NCBI RefSeq assembly: GCF_001434395.1
Contig: NZ_AZFS01000060.1
Span: 82,210 to 119,260 of the forward strand
Source of the DNA: Levilactobacillus hammesii DSM 16381
Lineage (GTDB): Bacteria; Bacillota; Bacilli; Lactobacillales; Lactobacillaceae
Length of the DNA: 37,051 bases
Direction of reading: 5' to 3'
Below the pieces are notes generated by a model. That model saw nothing but the letters and a program-made list of their open reading frames with translations, had not been told where the DNA came from and did not search any database. Position numbers and translations under genes: made by a program. Every line of letters starts with the position of its first letter. The first letter of the stretch is position 1. Shown here in pieces: positions 1 to 8,411 of this stretch.

Positions 1-310
1 GCATCTCTGGCCCCCTCCGGTTATGATCGAATCTCCATGGCAACATTGTCGAAATTCAGTCATAAACGGGTGGTATTAAAACAATACTGGTGGCAGAGCT
101 TCAGTGTAGCCGTGAGTGAGCTAAATTTGGGCTCAGCAGTGGGATTTTCCAAGTGGTCTACTTGGAAAATGGTGACTTTGAAACGTGGGTTAGCGGTTCA
201 AAGCAAGGTCCGAGACTGTTCTGTGACTCGGGCCGACCTGCCCACCGCGTTCCAGCCCAAATTTGGCGAACGGTAAGGCGGCGGATGAGCACATTTGGCT
301 AATACGTAAA
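1..310 (-). ncRNA. Structured repeat element, copy 1 (partial, cut by window start)
   Basis: Read on the minus strand this starts near 310 with GCCGCCTTACCGTTCGCC (rc of 266-283) and leaves the window inside the conserved box ACCGGAGG(A/G)GGCCAGAGATG (rc of about 2-22). Residues 254-264 and 123-133 are perfectly complementary over 11 bp, and between them 144-154 and 160-170 form a perfect 11-bp hairpin. Copies 2 and 4 have the same boxes and the same stems with different sequence. No reading frame is shared between copies, so the 79-codon frame at 37-276 on the other strand is treated as chance. Structure and homology are seen in the sequence; that it is transcribed is inferred. Confidence 0.7.
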
Positions 311-326
311 GTAAGTGGAATACCAG

Positions 327-353
327 AGTGGCGCTAATCACGCCGCTTTTTTT
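327..353 (+). terminator. Hairpin plus T-run ahead of the uvrA-like gene
   Basis: A 7-bp stem (327-333 with 341-347, one G-T pair) is followed by a run of seven T. There is no + strand gene upstream in the window, so it either ends a short transcript or is a leader attenuator of the downstream UvrA-like ABC gene. I cannot decide between these. Confidence 0.5.
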
Positions 354-451
354 GCGTGGTGATTCACAAGTCATCTTTCTTTGTGGCGATTGGCGGGTAT
401 GGTAACCTTAAAGGCGCTGTGTTGCTGACGCCTAGCAGAGGAGGTTCTGCC

Positions 452-2695
452 ATGTCTGATCCAAATTTCATTGAGATTGTGAATGACCGTGAGAATAACC
501 TACAGAATATTAGTCTCAAGATTCCTAAGAATCAACTGACCGTGTTTACCGGTGTTTCGGGCTCAGGTAAGTCGTCGATAGTCTTTGACACGATTGCCCA
601 GGAAGCCGGTCGGCAGTTGAACAGTACATATGATAGTTTTACGCGGAATTTTCTGCCCGATTACCGGCGACCAGATGTTGATGAGGTACGGAACTTGTCG
701 ACGGCCATTGTCATCGATCAGAAACCATTGGGCGGCAATGCGCGATCAACGTTGGGAACCGTGAGTGATATCAGCCCGTTGTTGCGCATCCTATTTTCAC
801 GATTCGGTGAGCCGCATTACGGCGATGCCAGCAATGCCTTTTCCTTTAACGATCCGGCTGGGATGTGTCTGACCTGCGAGGGGATTGGCAAGACCTACGT
901 CGTTAAACGCGAGGCCATTCTTGATCCGCGTAAGTCCCTGAACGCGGGGGCCATTCTGCTGCCCGGATACGGTACGCAAACGTTTCTGTATCAGACGTTA
1001 AAGGCGACGGGGTGGTTTGACTTGGACCAACCAGTAGCCGAGTTTTCGGCGGAACAGTTGAACCAGCTCCTGAATGGGGAGATGGCGGTCCGGGTTAACT
1101 ACAAGGAGTCGGTGTTTAATGTAAAGTTTGAAGGGCTAGAGCGGCTTTTCTACCGCCAAAACTTGAAGGTTGGTAAGGGCATTAGTGATGGTGCTCGTAA
1201 GAAGATCGAAAAATTTGCGACGATGAGCCCTTGTCCAGTCTGTCATGGCCAACGGTTTAATCCGCAAGTCTTGGCGGCTAAAATTAAGGGCTATAACATC
1301 TATGATTTGACCGCATTGCAGCTGACGGATTTGCAGGGCGTGCTGGCGCAGTTCGATGACCCCCGCATGGCCAATCTGATTAGTAGCATTCAGGAACGGG
1401 TCAGTGGGTTGGTCGATGTCGGCCTCGATTACTTGAGTCTGACGCGTGAGACCACCACGTTGTCTGGTGGGGAATCGCAGCGGGTTAAGACAGTTAAATA
1501 CTTGGCCAACAGCCTGACCAATCTGCTCTATATTCTAGATGAACCCAGCACGGGCTTACATCCACGCGATGTTCACCGGCTGAATGAGTTGCTCATCAAG
1601 TTACGCAGCAAGGGAAATACGGTGTTAGTGGTTGAACACGACCCCGATGTGATCAAGGTGGCGGACTACGTCGTGGATGTGGGGCCGCATGCTGGTATCC
1701 ACGGCGGACAGATCATGTTCACGGGGACGTATCCGGCGTTACTACGTTCGCAAACCCTAACAGCGCAGTACCTCAACCGGCATTTGCCAATTAAGGAAGA
1801 TCCGCGACAGCCGACGTCGTTTATAACGAGTCAGCCGAGTCACCGGCACAATCTCAAGGATGCCGTTCTGGAGATTCCGCAGGGACTGTTCACCGTGGTG
1901 ACGGGGGTTGCTGGCTCTGGTAAGAGTACGTTGGTTGAGCAGGTCTTTGCGCAGGAACATCCGGAGGCCATTCGCATCGACCAGCAGGCCTTACATGCCA
2001 ACAGTCGCTCGAATCCAGCCACCTATATGGGAGCGTTGAACGATATCCGGAAATTACTGGCTGCCGAGAATGGGGTCAGTGAGAGCCTATTTAGCGCTAA
2101 TTCTAAAGGAGCTTGCCCGAAGTGTGGGGGTAAAGGTGTGATTGAATTGAACCTGTCCTTTATGGAAAATGCGACGGTCACGTGTCCACTCTGTCACGGG
2201 GGCCGATTCGATCCACAAGTTCTGACCTATCAGTTTAAGGATCGTAATATTGAAGAGATTATGGCGATGACGGTGGAGGAAGCGACCACGTTCTTTGCTC
2301 AGACTAAGGTGGCGGCGAAACTGAAAAACATGCTGGCCGTGGGCTTAGAGTACCTGGCCTTGGGACAACCCCTGAGCACCCTTTCTGGTGGTGAGAGTCA
2401 GCGATTGAAAATTGCCAAGGAGCTCAACCAGCAGGGGAACCTCTACATTTTGGATGAACCCACCACCGGTTTGCATCCTTCCGACATTACGATAATCATC
2501 AAAATTATCAACGATTTAGTGGGCAAGGGAAATACGGTGATTGTGATCGAACATAACCTAGATGTTATACGTCGTGCCGATTGGTTAATCGATATTGGTC
2601 CGGATGGTGGGGCGAACGGCGGGGAAGTCTTGTATGCAGGACCCGTTGCTGGCGTGCGCCAGGCGGCCCGTTCGGTGACGGGGCAGTACCTCTAA
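452..2695 (+). CDS. UvrA-like tandem ABC ATPase (short UvrA paralogue)
   Basis: A cytoplasmic protein of 747 residues with two ABC ATPase halves of UvrA type. Walker A motifs are at about 34-41 (GVSGSGKS) and 485-493 (GVAGSGKST). LSGGESQR signatures are at 337 and 644, and the DEP Walker B motifs at about 363 and 668. CxxC pairs (C139/C142, C261/C264, C555/C558, C578/C581) are the UvrA zinc modules. Full UvrA is about 940 residues; here the gap from the first Walker A to the first CxxC pair is about 115 residues shorter than usual, which removes the region that binds UvrB. It is therefore probably not the nucleotide-excision-repair UvrA but a member of the short class often associated with resistance to DNA-binding compounds. 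The ATG at 452 is chosen over the in-frame ATG at 356 because AGAGGAGG lies just upstream and homology begins there. A terminator follows at 2716. Confidence 0.9.
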   Translation: MSDPNFIEIVNDRENNLQNISLKIPKNQLTVFTGVSGSGKSSIVFDTIAQEAGRQLNSTYDSFTRNFLPDYRRPDVDEVRNLSTAIVIDQKPLGGNARSTLGTVSDISPLLRILFSRFGEPHYGDASNAFSFNDPAGMCLTCEGIGKTYVVKREAILDPRKSLNAGAILLPGYGTQTFLYQTLKATGWFDLDQPVAEFSAEQLNQLLNGEMAVRVNYKESVFNVKFEGLERLFYRQNLKVGKGISDGARKKIEKFATMSPCPVCHGQRFNPQVLAAKIKGYNIYDLTALQLTDLQGVLAQFDDPRMANLISSIQERVSGLVDVGLDYLSLTRETTTLSGGESQRVKTVKYLANSLTNLLYILDEPSTGLHPRDVHRLNELLIKLRSKGNTVLVVEHDPDVIKVADYVVDVGPHAGIHGGQIMFTGTYPALLRSQTLTAQYLNRHLPIKEDPRQPTSFITSQPSHRHNLKDAVLEIPQGLFTVVTGVAGSGKSTLVEQVFAQEHPEAIRIDQQALHANSRSNPATYMGALNDIRKLLAAENGVSESLFSANSKGACPKCGGKGVIELNLSFMENATVTCPLCHGGRFDPQVLTYQFKDRNIEEIMAMTVEEATTFFAQTKVAAKLKNMLAVGLEYLALGQPLSTLSGGESQRLKIAKELNQQGNLYILDEPTTGLHPSDITIIIKIINDLVGKGNTVIVIEHNLDVIRRADWLIDIGPDGGANGGEVLYAGPVAGVRQAARSVTGQYL

Positions 2696-2715
2696 GTTGA
2701 AATCAAATAAATTTA

Positions 2716-2750
2716 GCGACTATCTGGTTAAGGCGGTAGTCGCTTTTTTT
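2716..2750 (+). terminator. Terminator of the uvrA-like gene
   Basis: GCGACTAtC pairs with G(g)TAGTCGC across a short loop (2716-2743) and is followed by seven T. Confidence 0.85.
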
Positions 2751-2758
2751 ACTGTTTT

Positions 2759-2836
2759 ATTTATCCGTACGAATAAATAAATCTAGTGAATTTACGAATA
2801 AATGTGTTGTAATCGCTTACATCGTGTGCTACCATT
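2759..2836 (+). promoter_or_regulatory. AraR-type operators, cre box and promoter of the first acetyltransferase
   Basis: ATTTATCCGTACGAATAAAT (2759-2778) is a 20-bp almost perfect palindrome. A second shorter one, ATTTACGAATAAAT, is at 2790-2803. TGTAATCGCTTACA (2808-2821) fits the CcpA cre consensus TGWAANCGNTNWCA at every position. A possible promoter is TTGTAA (2807-2812), 17 nt, TACCAT (2830-2835), which would place the cre box across the -35. This predicts arabinose induction through AraR and catabolite repression through CcpA. The sites are seen; the factor assignment rests on the adjacent araR gene. Confidence 0.75.
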
Positions 2837-2871
2837 ATCCTCATAAATTAGGATGAAGGACTGACATTAAA

Positions 2872-3462
2872 ATGGCAAAGACTGAATTTCAAAAGATGAT
2901 GGACCAAGAACTCTATGATGTGAACGATGAAAAGCTGGTCCATGACCGTTTTGCGGCGCGGGATCTCTATGAATCATTGGACAACATTCCCTTCCGCGAG
3001 AAGGATCGAGTTACGGCGGTAGTTAAGCAATTATTTGGGTCGGTGGGGAAGAACGTTGAGATTCGCCCACGATTTGTCTGTGATTACGGGTACAACATTC
3101 ACGTTGGCGATAACTTCTTCGCCAACTTTGACTGTATTCTATTGGATACTTGCGAGATTACGATTGGGAATAACGTGCTATTGGCACCCCGCGTGCAGAT
3201 CTATACGGCCGGCCATCCCTTCAACATTGCCGACCGCACCTCTTGGCTGGGCAATGGCGCCCCAGTCGCTATCGGGGATAATTGTTGGATTGGTGGCAAT
3301 GTCACCATTGTACCGGGCGTCACGATTGGAAATAACGTGATTGTCGGTGGGGGATCTGTGGTCACCAAATCATTTGGAAACAACGTCGTGATTGCGGGGA
3401 ATCCCGCTCGGGTGATTAAGCATTTGGACGCCGAAGGCAACGTGATTCCGGAAGAAAAATAG
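2872..3462 (+). CDS. Sugar O-acetyltransferase, maltose/galactoside acetyltransferase family (copy 1)
   Basis: A 196-residue member of the left-handed beta-helix MAT/GAT family, cytosolic enzymes that move acetyl from acetyl-CoA to a sugar hydroxyl. The N-terminal helical part (FQKMMDQELYDVNDEKLVHDR) is typical. It is followed by hexapeptide-repeat turns (IGNNVLLAP, IGDNCWIGGNVTIVPGVTIGNNVIVGGGSVV) and the ending VIAGNPARVIK. His115 in YTAGHPF is the expected catalytic base. The ATG follows AGGATGAAGGA. The gene has its own AraR/CcpA-type promoter, lies directly before araR, and a paralogue (10864-11427) follows araA, so its substrate is probably arabinose or an arabinose analogue. That link is inferred from position; specificity cannot be read from the sequence. 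Confidence 0.88.
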   Translation: MAKTEFQKMMDQELYDVNDEKLVHDRFAARDLYESLDNIPFREKDRVTAVVKQLFGSVGKNVEIRPRFVCDYGYNIHVGDNFFANFDCILLDTCEITIGNNVLLAPRVQIYTAGHPFNIADRTSWLGNGAPVAIGDNCWIGGNVTIVPGVTIGNNVIVGGGSVVTKSFGNNVVIAGNPARVIKHLDAEGNVIPEEK

Positions 3463-3549
3463 ATTTATCCGAATAAAACTAGCCCTAAATTGGCAATTAG
3501 CCTAAAGTTTGATATGCTAGTGTTAACCAGATAAATTACGAATAAATTT
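3463..3549 (+). promoter_or_regulatory. araR promoter with flanking AraR-type operators
   Basis: ATTTATCCGAATAAA (3463-3477) directly follows the previous stop codon. A good promoter follows: TTGGCA (3490-3495), 17 nt, TATGCT (3513-3518). A second operator-like repeat, AAATTACGAATAAATTT, is at 3533-3549, downstream of the -10. The arrangement suggests autorepression by AraR, possibly with looping between the two sites. Confidence 0.7.
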
Positions 3550-3652
3550 GTAGCCGCTGATTTGGGTGCGGTAGGGTTTGCGCAGACTTGCAAAAACGTT
3601 ACCAACGGGAGTACTGCGGTGCAGGTTGGTTACAAACTATGGGAGAGTAAAC

Positions 3653-4735
3653 ATGGAAAATAAATACCAACGCGTCAAGGACTCCTTAAAAGAAGCGATT
3701 CTTTCGGGAAAGTATCCAATTGACGAAAAATTACCAACCGAGACAGAACTGATGGAACAGTTTAAGGTTTCACGTTATACCATTCGACGTGCGGTGGGGG
3801 ACTTAGAGACTGAACATTTTATCTACCGAATTCAGGGTGGGGGCATGTTTGTTCAGGACTGGCACAAGGACTGGGCGACAGAAAATGACAGCAAGATGAT
3901 TGGGGTCATTACGACCCACATTGCGGATTACATTTTCCCCCAGATTATCTATGGCATGGACAAGATTATTTCTGATGGCGGTTATTCGCTTTTGCTGGGG
4001 AATACCCACAACAACCACGATAAGGAACGCAAGAACCTGATTAACATGTTGAATAGCAAGGTGGCGGGGTTGATCATTGAGCCGACGCAGAGTGCCTTGC
4101 CGAACCCCAACATGGACCTTTATCAGGAGATTAAGGACGATCAGATCCCCGTTCTTTTCATTAATGCGGCGTATCCGCAACTGGAATTTCCTTACGTCAC
4201 CACGGATGATGTTGGCGCTGAAAAGAAGCTGATTGACCACCTGCTACAGATGGGGCATGAAAGCATTCTGGGGATCTTCCAAGTGGATGATATTCAGGGG
4301 GTCCACCGGATGAATGGCTTCGTTCAGGCCTATCAGGAACATCCCGATATTTCGTATAAGAGTAACCTGATTATGTATCAATCGGGGGATGACTTCTCGC
4401 GGATTACGAGCCGGATCGCCTCATATCTGAAGGATAACGAGCGGCCCACGGCGATTGCGTGCTATAACGATCAGCTCGCAATTCCCGTGATGGCATTCGT
4501 CAAGGAGCAGGGGTTCCGGGTCCCCCAAGATATTTCGATTGTCGGCTTTGATAACTATCAAATGTCGCAGTACATGAGTCCGGGATTAACGACCCTCAAT
4601 CATGAGAAGGAGATCATGGGAGAGGACGCGGGACGGATGATGTTCCAGCTGCTGAATAAGCAGCCAGTCCAATCCATTACCTATGAGCCAGAATTGGTCA
4701 TTCGCCAATCGACGGGGGCACCAAAGTCGTCGTAG
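3653..4735 (+). CDS. araR: Arabinose-responsive repressor AraR (GntR HTH plus LacI-type sensor)
   Basis: A 360-residue regulator; Bacillus subtilis AraR has 362. Residues 1-70 form a GntR winged helix (KYQRVKDSLKEAILSGKY, LPTETELMEQFKVSRYTIRRAVGDL). The rest is a periplasmic-binding-protein-like sensor of the LacI/GalR type, with MIGVITTHIADYIFPQIIYGMD at its start and PTAIACYNDQLA and DISIVGFDNYQMSQYMSPGLTTL later. The family binds L-arabinose and then releases its operators. The ATG at 3653 is preferred over an upstream in-frame start (3578) because GGGAGAG precedes it and the HTH begins at once. Neighbouring ara genes and repeated palindromes ahead of them support the call. A strong terminator follows at 4809. 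Confidence 0.93.
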   Translation: MENKYQRVKDSLKEAILSGKYPIDEKLPTETELMEQFKVSRYTIRRAVGDLETEHFIYRIQGGGMFVQDWHKDWATENDSKMIGVITTHIADYIFPQIIYGMDKIISDGGYSLLLGNTHNNHDKERKNLINMLNSKVAGLIIEPTQSALPNPNMDLYQEIKDDQIPVLFINAAYPQLEFPYVTTDDVGAEKKLIDHLLQMGHESILGIFQVDDIQGVHRMNGFVQAYQEHPDISYKSNLIMYQSGDDFSRITSRIASYLKDNERPTAIACYNDQLAIPVMAFVKEQGFRVPQDISIVGFDNYQMSQYMSPGLTTLNHEKEIMGEDAGRMMFQLLNKQPVQSITYEPELVIRQSTGAPKSS

Positions 4736-4808
4736 ATGGGTTAGGATGAATTTCGAACCAACCTGTCAATTGATCAGCAGTTGTTAGCAATTCATTAGAT
4801 AAAACGCA

Positions 4809-4836
4809 AGCGTGCTGCAAGTAGGCACGCTTTTTT
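4809..4836 (+). terminator. araR terminator
   Basis: AGCGTGC (4809-4815) pairs with GCACGCT (4825-4831), followed by six T. Confidence 0.88.
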
Positions 4837-4839
4837 GGT

Positions 4840-5120
4840 GTCCCAATAGTTGGCCAGGTTAGCATACGAACGTGTGCTGCGGTCAGACACGGGCAACAAA
4901 AGGCGCCAGACCGGTTAAAGGTTGCACCTGATAATTATCGGATGATTATTGAAATTGGTCATTAGGAGATAATCCTTTGACTGGCTGAGCTGGTCAGTTG
5001 ACAAGGATTCAGAGTTATTGGGATGAATTCGCAAAACGTAAAACGCTTAACCTGACAACATCCGTAAACGCTTTCAAATAATTAAAATTGATTCAAACCG
5101 CGCTGTGACAGCGATTTCAG
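4840..5120. other. Non-coding stretch between araR and the ara operon promoter
   Basis: I find no gene here. It holds an imperfect inverted repeat whose outer arms are AATCCTT (4971-4977) and AAGGATT (5003-5009), and a cre-like box CGTAAACGCTTTCA (5063-5076), one mismatch from the consensus. The function of the inverted repeat is unknown. Confidence 0.4.
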
Positions 5121-5209
5121 TAAATATTAATACGCATATAAAAAATAAGTGTTGATTTATGCGTATAAATATAATACACTAAGTTTGTTCAGAAATGAAA
5201 ACGCTTCAC
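5063..5209 (+). promoter_or_regulatory. ara operon control region: AraR-type operators, cre boxes, promoter
   Basis: Two operator-like repeats lie close together: ATTAATACGCATATAA (5126-5141) and ATTTATGCGTATAAAT (5155-5170). The second fills the spacer of the promoter TTGATT (5152-5157), 17 nt, TACACT (5175-5180); a TATAAT at 5170-5175 is an alternative -10. Cre-like boxes are at 5063-5076 and at 5196-5209 (TGAAAACGCTTCAC), the latter just downstream of the start point where a bound protein would block elongation. The leader before the first gene is about 170 nt. The same TTGATTTATnCGTATAA design recurs before the second transporter gene. Confidence 0.75.
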
Positions 5210-5355
5210 AATAATTACCATGATTTCCGATTGGCCGGCCAGTCGAAAAAGGGTGATGAGAAAAGTGAGAACGCTTCATTTCTATCAATAGTTAAGCGGG
5301 AAAAGCCATTATTTGTTTTTTATCTTTACCCCTTTAAACTTAGGAGGAACGAAAT

Positions 5356-6756
5356 TTGGAAGCGAAAGCGAAAAAGAAAGTCTCAAGTGGATTCATATTC
5401 TTCTTTGGATCATTTGGTGGAATTCTCTTCGGTTACGATATCGGTGTTATGACCGGTGCCTTGCCATTCTTGAAAACCGACTGGGCATTGACTAACGCCT
5501 CATTAATCGGTTGGGTTACGTCGTCAGTTATGTTTGGTGCCATCTTCGGTGCCGCAATTGCCGGTCAATTGGCCGATAAATTAGGTCGTCGGCGGATGAT
5601 CCTGATGTCATCCTTAATCTTCGCCATTGGATCAATCCTTTGTGGATTCTCTCCTAACGGTGGGACTTACTACTTAATCGGGATGCGGATCTTCTTGGGG
5701 TTAGCCGTTGGTGCTGCCTCAGCCTTAGTCCCAGCCTACATGTCAGAAATGGCGCCAGCGCGTTTGCGTGGTAGCTTGTCTGGGATTAACCAGACCATGA
5801 TTGTTTCTGGGATGTTGATTTCTTACATTGTCGACTTCGTTTTGAAGGATTTACCTGGCAACTTGTCATGGCGTTTAATGTTAGGTCTGGCTTCTGTACC
5901 AGCCTTCATCCTCTTCGCTGGTGTTCTGAAATTGCCAGAATCACCTCGTTTCTTAATCAAGTCTGGTCGTTTGGACGAAGCACGGACGGTTCTCTCATAC
6001 GTTCGTAAGCCTGACGAAGTTGAACCAGAAGTTAAGTCCATTCAAGAAACTGCTCAAACTGAAGAAAACAACTTGGAAAAGACCTCATGGGCCACGTTAT
6101 TTAACGGCAAGTACCGTTACTTAGTGATTGCCGGTGTTGGGGTCGCTGCCTTCCAGCAATTCCAAGGTGCCAACGCGATCTTCTACTACATTCCATTGAT
6201 CGTTGAAAAGGCTACTGGGAACGCCGCAAGTTCCGCTCTGATGTGGCCAATCATCCAAGGTGTTCTGTTAGTTCTTGGTTCATTACTCTACATCTGGATT
6301 GCTGAAAAATTCAATCGTCGGACGTTGTTAACCATGGGTGGTTCAGTGATGGCTTTGTCCTTCCTGTTACCAGCTATCATTAACAAGTTAGTTCCTAACG
6401 CAAGTCCAATGATGATCGTTGTCTTCTTATCTATCTACGTTGCATTCTACTCATTCACTTGGGCACCACTTACCTGGGTTCTGGTTGGTGAAATCTTCCC
6501 ACTGGCTATCCGGGGCCGTGCATCTGGTTTAGCATCATCATTCAACTGGATCGGTTCATGGGCTGTTGGTTTAATCTTCCCAATCATGACGGCTGCAATG
6601 TCACAAGAAGCTGTGTTCGCTGTCTTCGGTGTTATCTGTGTCTTGGGTGTTCTGTTCATCCGCTTCTGTGTTCCAGAAACGCGTGGTCACACTCTTGAAG
6701 AAATCGAAGCACAAGGTACGAACCATGGTAAGAACAAGGAAACAGCTAACAACTAG
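5356..6756 (+). CDS. araT: Arabinose-proton symporter, MFS sugar porter family (AraT/AraE type)
   Basis: A 466-residue protein with about twelve membrane segments. It has the sugar-porter signatures: GGILFGYDIGVMTGALPFL in segment 1, DKLGRRRM after segment 2, ESPRFLIKSGR before the central loop, QQFQGANAIFYY in segment 7, NRRTLL after segment 8, and PETRGHTLEEIE at the C-terminus. It imports a sugar by proton symport; arabinose is inferred from the operon. The start is TTG at 5356, placed by AGGAGG at 5342-5347. The araB start lies 36 nt after the stop codon, so the two genes are probably co-transcribed. Codon use is strongly biased (mostly GGT, GCC, CGT and TTC), unlike the paralogue at 11837, which suggests high expression. 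Confidence 0.92.
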   Translation: MEAKAKKKVSSGFIFFFGSFGGILFGYDIGVMTGALPFLKTDWALTNASLIGWVTSSVMFGAIFGAAIAGQLADKLGRRRMILMSSLIFAIGSILCGFSPNGGTYYLIGMRIFLGLAVGAASALVPAYMSEMAPARLRGSLSGINQTMIVSGMLISYIVDFVLKDLPGNLSWRLMLGLASVPAFILFAGVLKLPESPRFLIKSGRLDEARTVLSYVRKPDEVEPEVKSIQETAQTEENNLEKTSWATLFNGKYRYLVIAGVGVAAFQQFQGANAIFYYIPLIVEKATGNAASSALMWPIIQGVLLVLGSLLYIWIAEKFNRRTLLTMGGSVMALSFLLPAIINKLVPNASPMMIVVFLSIYVAFYSFTWAPLTWVLVGEIFPLAIRGRASGLASSFNWIGSWAVGLIFPIMTAAMSQEAVFAVFGVICVLGVLFIRFCVPETRGHTLEEIEAQGTNHGKNKETANN

Positions 6757-6792
6757 TAATTCTCGATTTAAAATTATTGGGAGGTAAGTTAA

Positions 6793-8394
6793 ATGAACTT
6801 AGTTGAAACGACTCGCGCTATCGAAGCCGGTGAGGTTTCCTTAGGGATCGAGTTAGGTTCAACCCGGATTAAAGCGGTATTGGTCACTGATGACTTCAAT
6901 ACTATCGCCTCAGGCAGTTATGTTTGGGAGAACCGCTTTGAAGACGGTGTCTGGACATATCCTATCGACGAAGTTTGGACTGGGATTCAACAAAGCTACA
7001 CGCAAATGGCTGCTGATGTTCAAAGCAAGTATCACAGTGCTTTGACTAAGATCAGTGCCGTTGGGGTTAGTGCCATGATGCATGGTTACTTGGCCTTTGA
7101 TAAGAGTGGCGAATTGTTGGTACCATTCCGGACTTGGCGGAACAACATCACGGAACAATCTGCTGATGAATTGACCAAGTTATTCAATTTCAACATTCCA
7201 CAACGTTGGAGTATTGCTCATTTGTACCAAGCTATTCTGAATGGTGAAGACCACGTTCGTAACGTGAACTTCATCACCTCACTGGCTGGTTATGTAACTT
7301 GGAAATTATCTGGCGAAAAGGTCTTGGGTGTTGGGGATGCTTCCGGTGTCTTCCCAATCGATGACAAGACGGGTTCTTACGATAAAGAGATGCTGAAGAA
7401 GTTCAGTAACCTCGACAACGTTAAGCAATACCCTTGGGACATCGAAGACATCTTGCCTGATATCTTACCAGCTGGTAAGGTTGCCGGTCACTTGACCGCT
7501 GATGGGGCTAAACTCCTGGATGCTAATGGTAACTTGGAAGCTGGCAGTGTCATGGCACCACCTGAAGGGGATGCTGGTACCGGGATGGTTGGTACGAACA
7601 GTGTGCGGAAGCGGACTGGGAATATCTCCGTTGGGACTTCATCCTTCTCCATGAACGTCTTGGACAAGCCTTTGACTAAGGTTTACCGCGATATCGATAT
7701 CGTGATGACGCCAGATGGCTCACCTGTAGCCATGGTCCACATTAACAACTGTTCTTCAGATATTAATGCTTGGGCTAGCGTCTTCAACGAATTTGCGCAA
7801 CGACTCGGGGTAGAACTTAAGCCTGATCGCTTATACGAAACGCTCTTCTTGGAAGCAGCTAAGGCTGATCCAGATGCCGGTGGTTTGGTGAACTACAGTT
7901 ATCAATCTGGTGAAAACATCACCAAGATTAAGGCTGGCCGTCCATTATTCGTTCGGACACCAAACAGCAAGTTTAGCTTACCTAACTTCATGCAGACGCA
8001 GTTATACGCTGCCTTTGCACCATTGAAGATTGGGATGGACATCTTGATCAATCAAGAACATGTTCATACCGATGTCATGATCGCCCAAGGTGGTTTGTTC
8101 CGGACACCAGTTATTGGCCAACAAGTCTTGGCTAATGCGTTGAACGTGCCAATCACGGTTATGAGTACTGCCGGCGAAGGTGGTCCATGGGGGATGGCGG
8201 TCTTAGCGGTTTACGCTAAGCGCGATACCGATGAATCATTGGAAGACTTCTTGGATCAAGAAGTCTTCACGAACCCAGAATCCATGACTTTGAGTCCAGA
8301 ACCTGAAGGGGTTGCTGGATACCAGAAGTTCATCGAAAAGTATCAAGCTGGCTTGCCGGTGGAAGCTGCCGCTGGCGATGCAATTAGCGACTAA
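6793..8394 (+). CDS. araB: L-ribulokinase (FGGY carbohydrate kinase)
   Basis: A 533-residue cytosolic kinase of the FGGY family, which phosphorylates L-ribulose to L-ribulose 5-phosphate using ATP. Visible motifs are the N-terminal phosphate loop GIELGSTRIKAVL (about 18-30), VGTSSFSMNVL of the second ATPase half, and the C-terminal AQGGLFRTPVIGQQVLANAL and STAGEGGPWGMAVLA. The FGGY family also includes xylulokinases; position between an arabinose transporter and araD-araA decides for ribulokinase. The ATG follows GGGAGG, and araD starts 18 nt after the stop, so this is the second gene of araT-araB-araD-araA. The codon bias matches the rest of the operon. Confidence 0.93.
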   Translation: MNLVETTRAIEAGEVSLGIELGSTRIKAVLVTDDFNTIASGSYVWENRFEDGVWTYPIDEVWTGIQQSYTQMAADVQSKYHSALTKISAVGVSAMMHGYLAFDKSGELLVPFRTWRNNITEQSADELTKLFNFNIPQRWSIAHLYQAILNGEDHVRNVNFITSLAGYVTWKLSGEKVLGVGDASGVFPIDDKTGSYDKEMLKKFSNLDNVKQYPWDIEDILPDILPAGKVAGHLTADGAKLLDANGNLEAGSVMAPPEGDAGTGMVGTNSVRKRTGNISVGTSSFSMNVLDKPLTKVYRDIDIVMTPDGSPVAMVHINNCSSDINAWASVFNEFAQRLGVELKPDRLYETLFLEAAKADPDAGGLVNYSYQSGENITKIKAGRPLFVRTPNSKFSLPNFMQTQLYAAFAPLKIGMDILINQEHVHTDVMIAQGGLFRTPVIGQQVLANALNVPITVMSTAGEGGPWGMAVLAVYAKRDTDESLEDFLDQEVFTNPESMTLSPEPEGVAGYQKFIEKYQAGLPVEAAAGDAISD

Positions 8395-8411
8395 GAGAGG
8401 AAGTTAATTGA

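Noticed and set aside
37..276. 79-codon open frame on the + strand
   Set aside because: It lies opposite element copy 1, has no ribosome site, and its codons change together with the RNA stems in other copies without keeping a frame.
5195..5452. 85-codon open frame beginning in the araT leader
   Set aside because: It runs out of frame into araT, has no ribosome site, and its ATG is part of a cre-like box.
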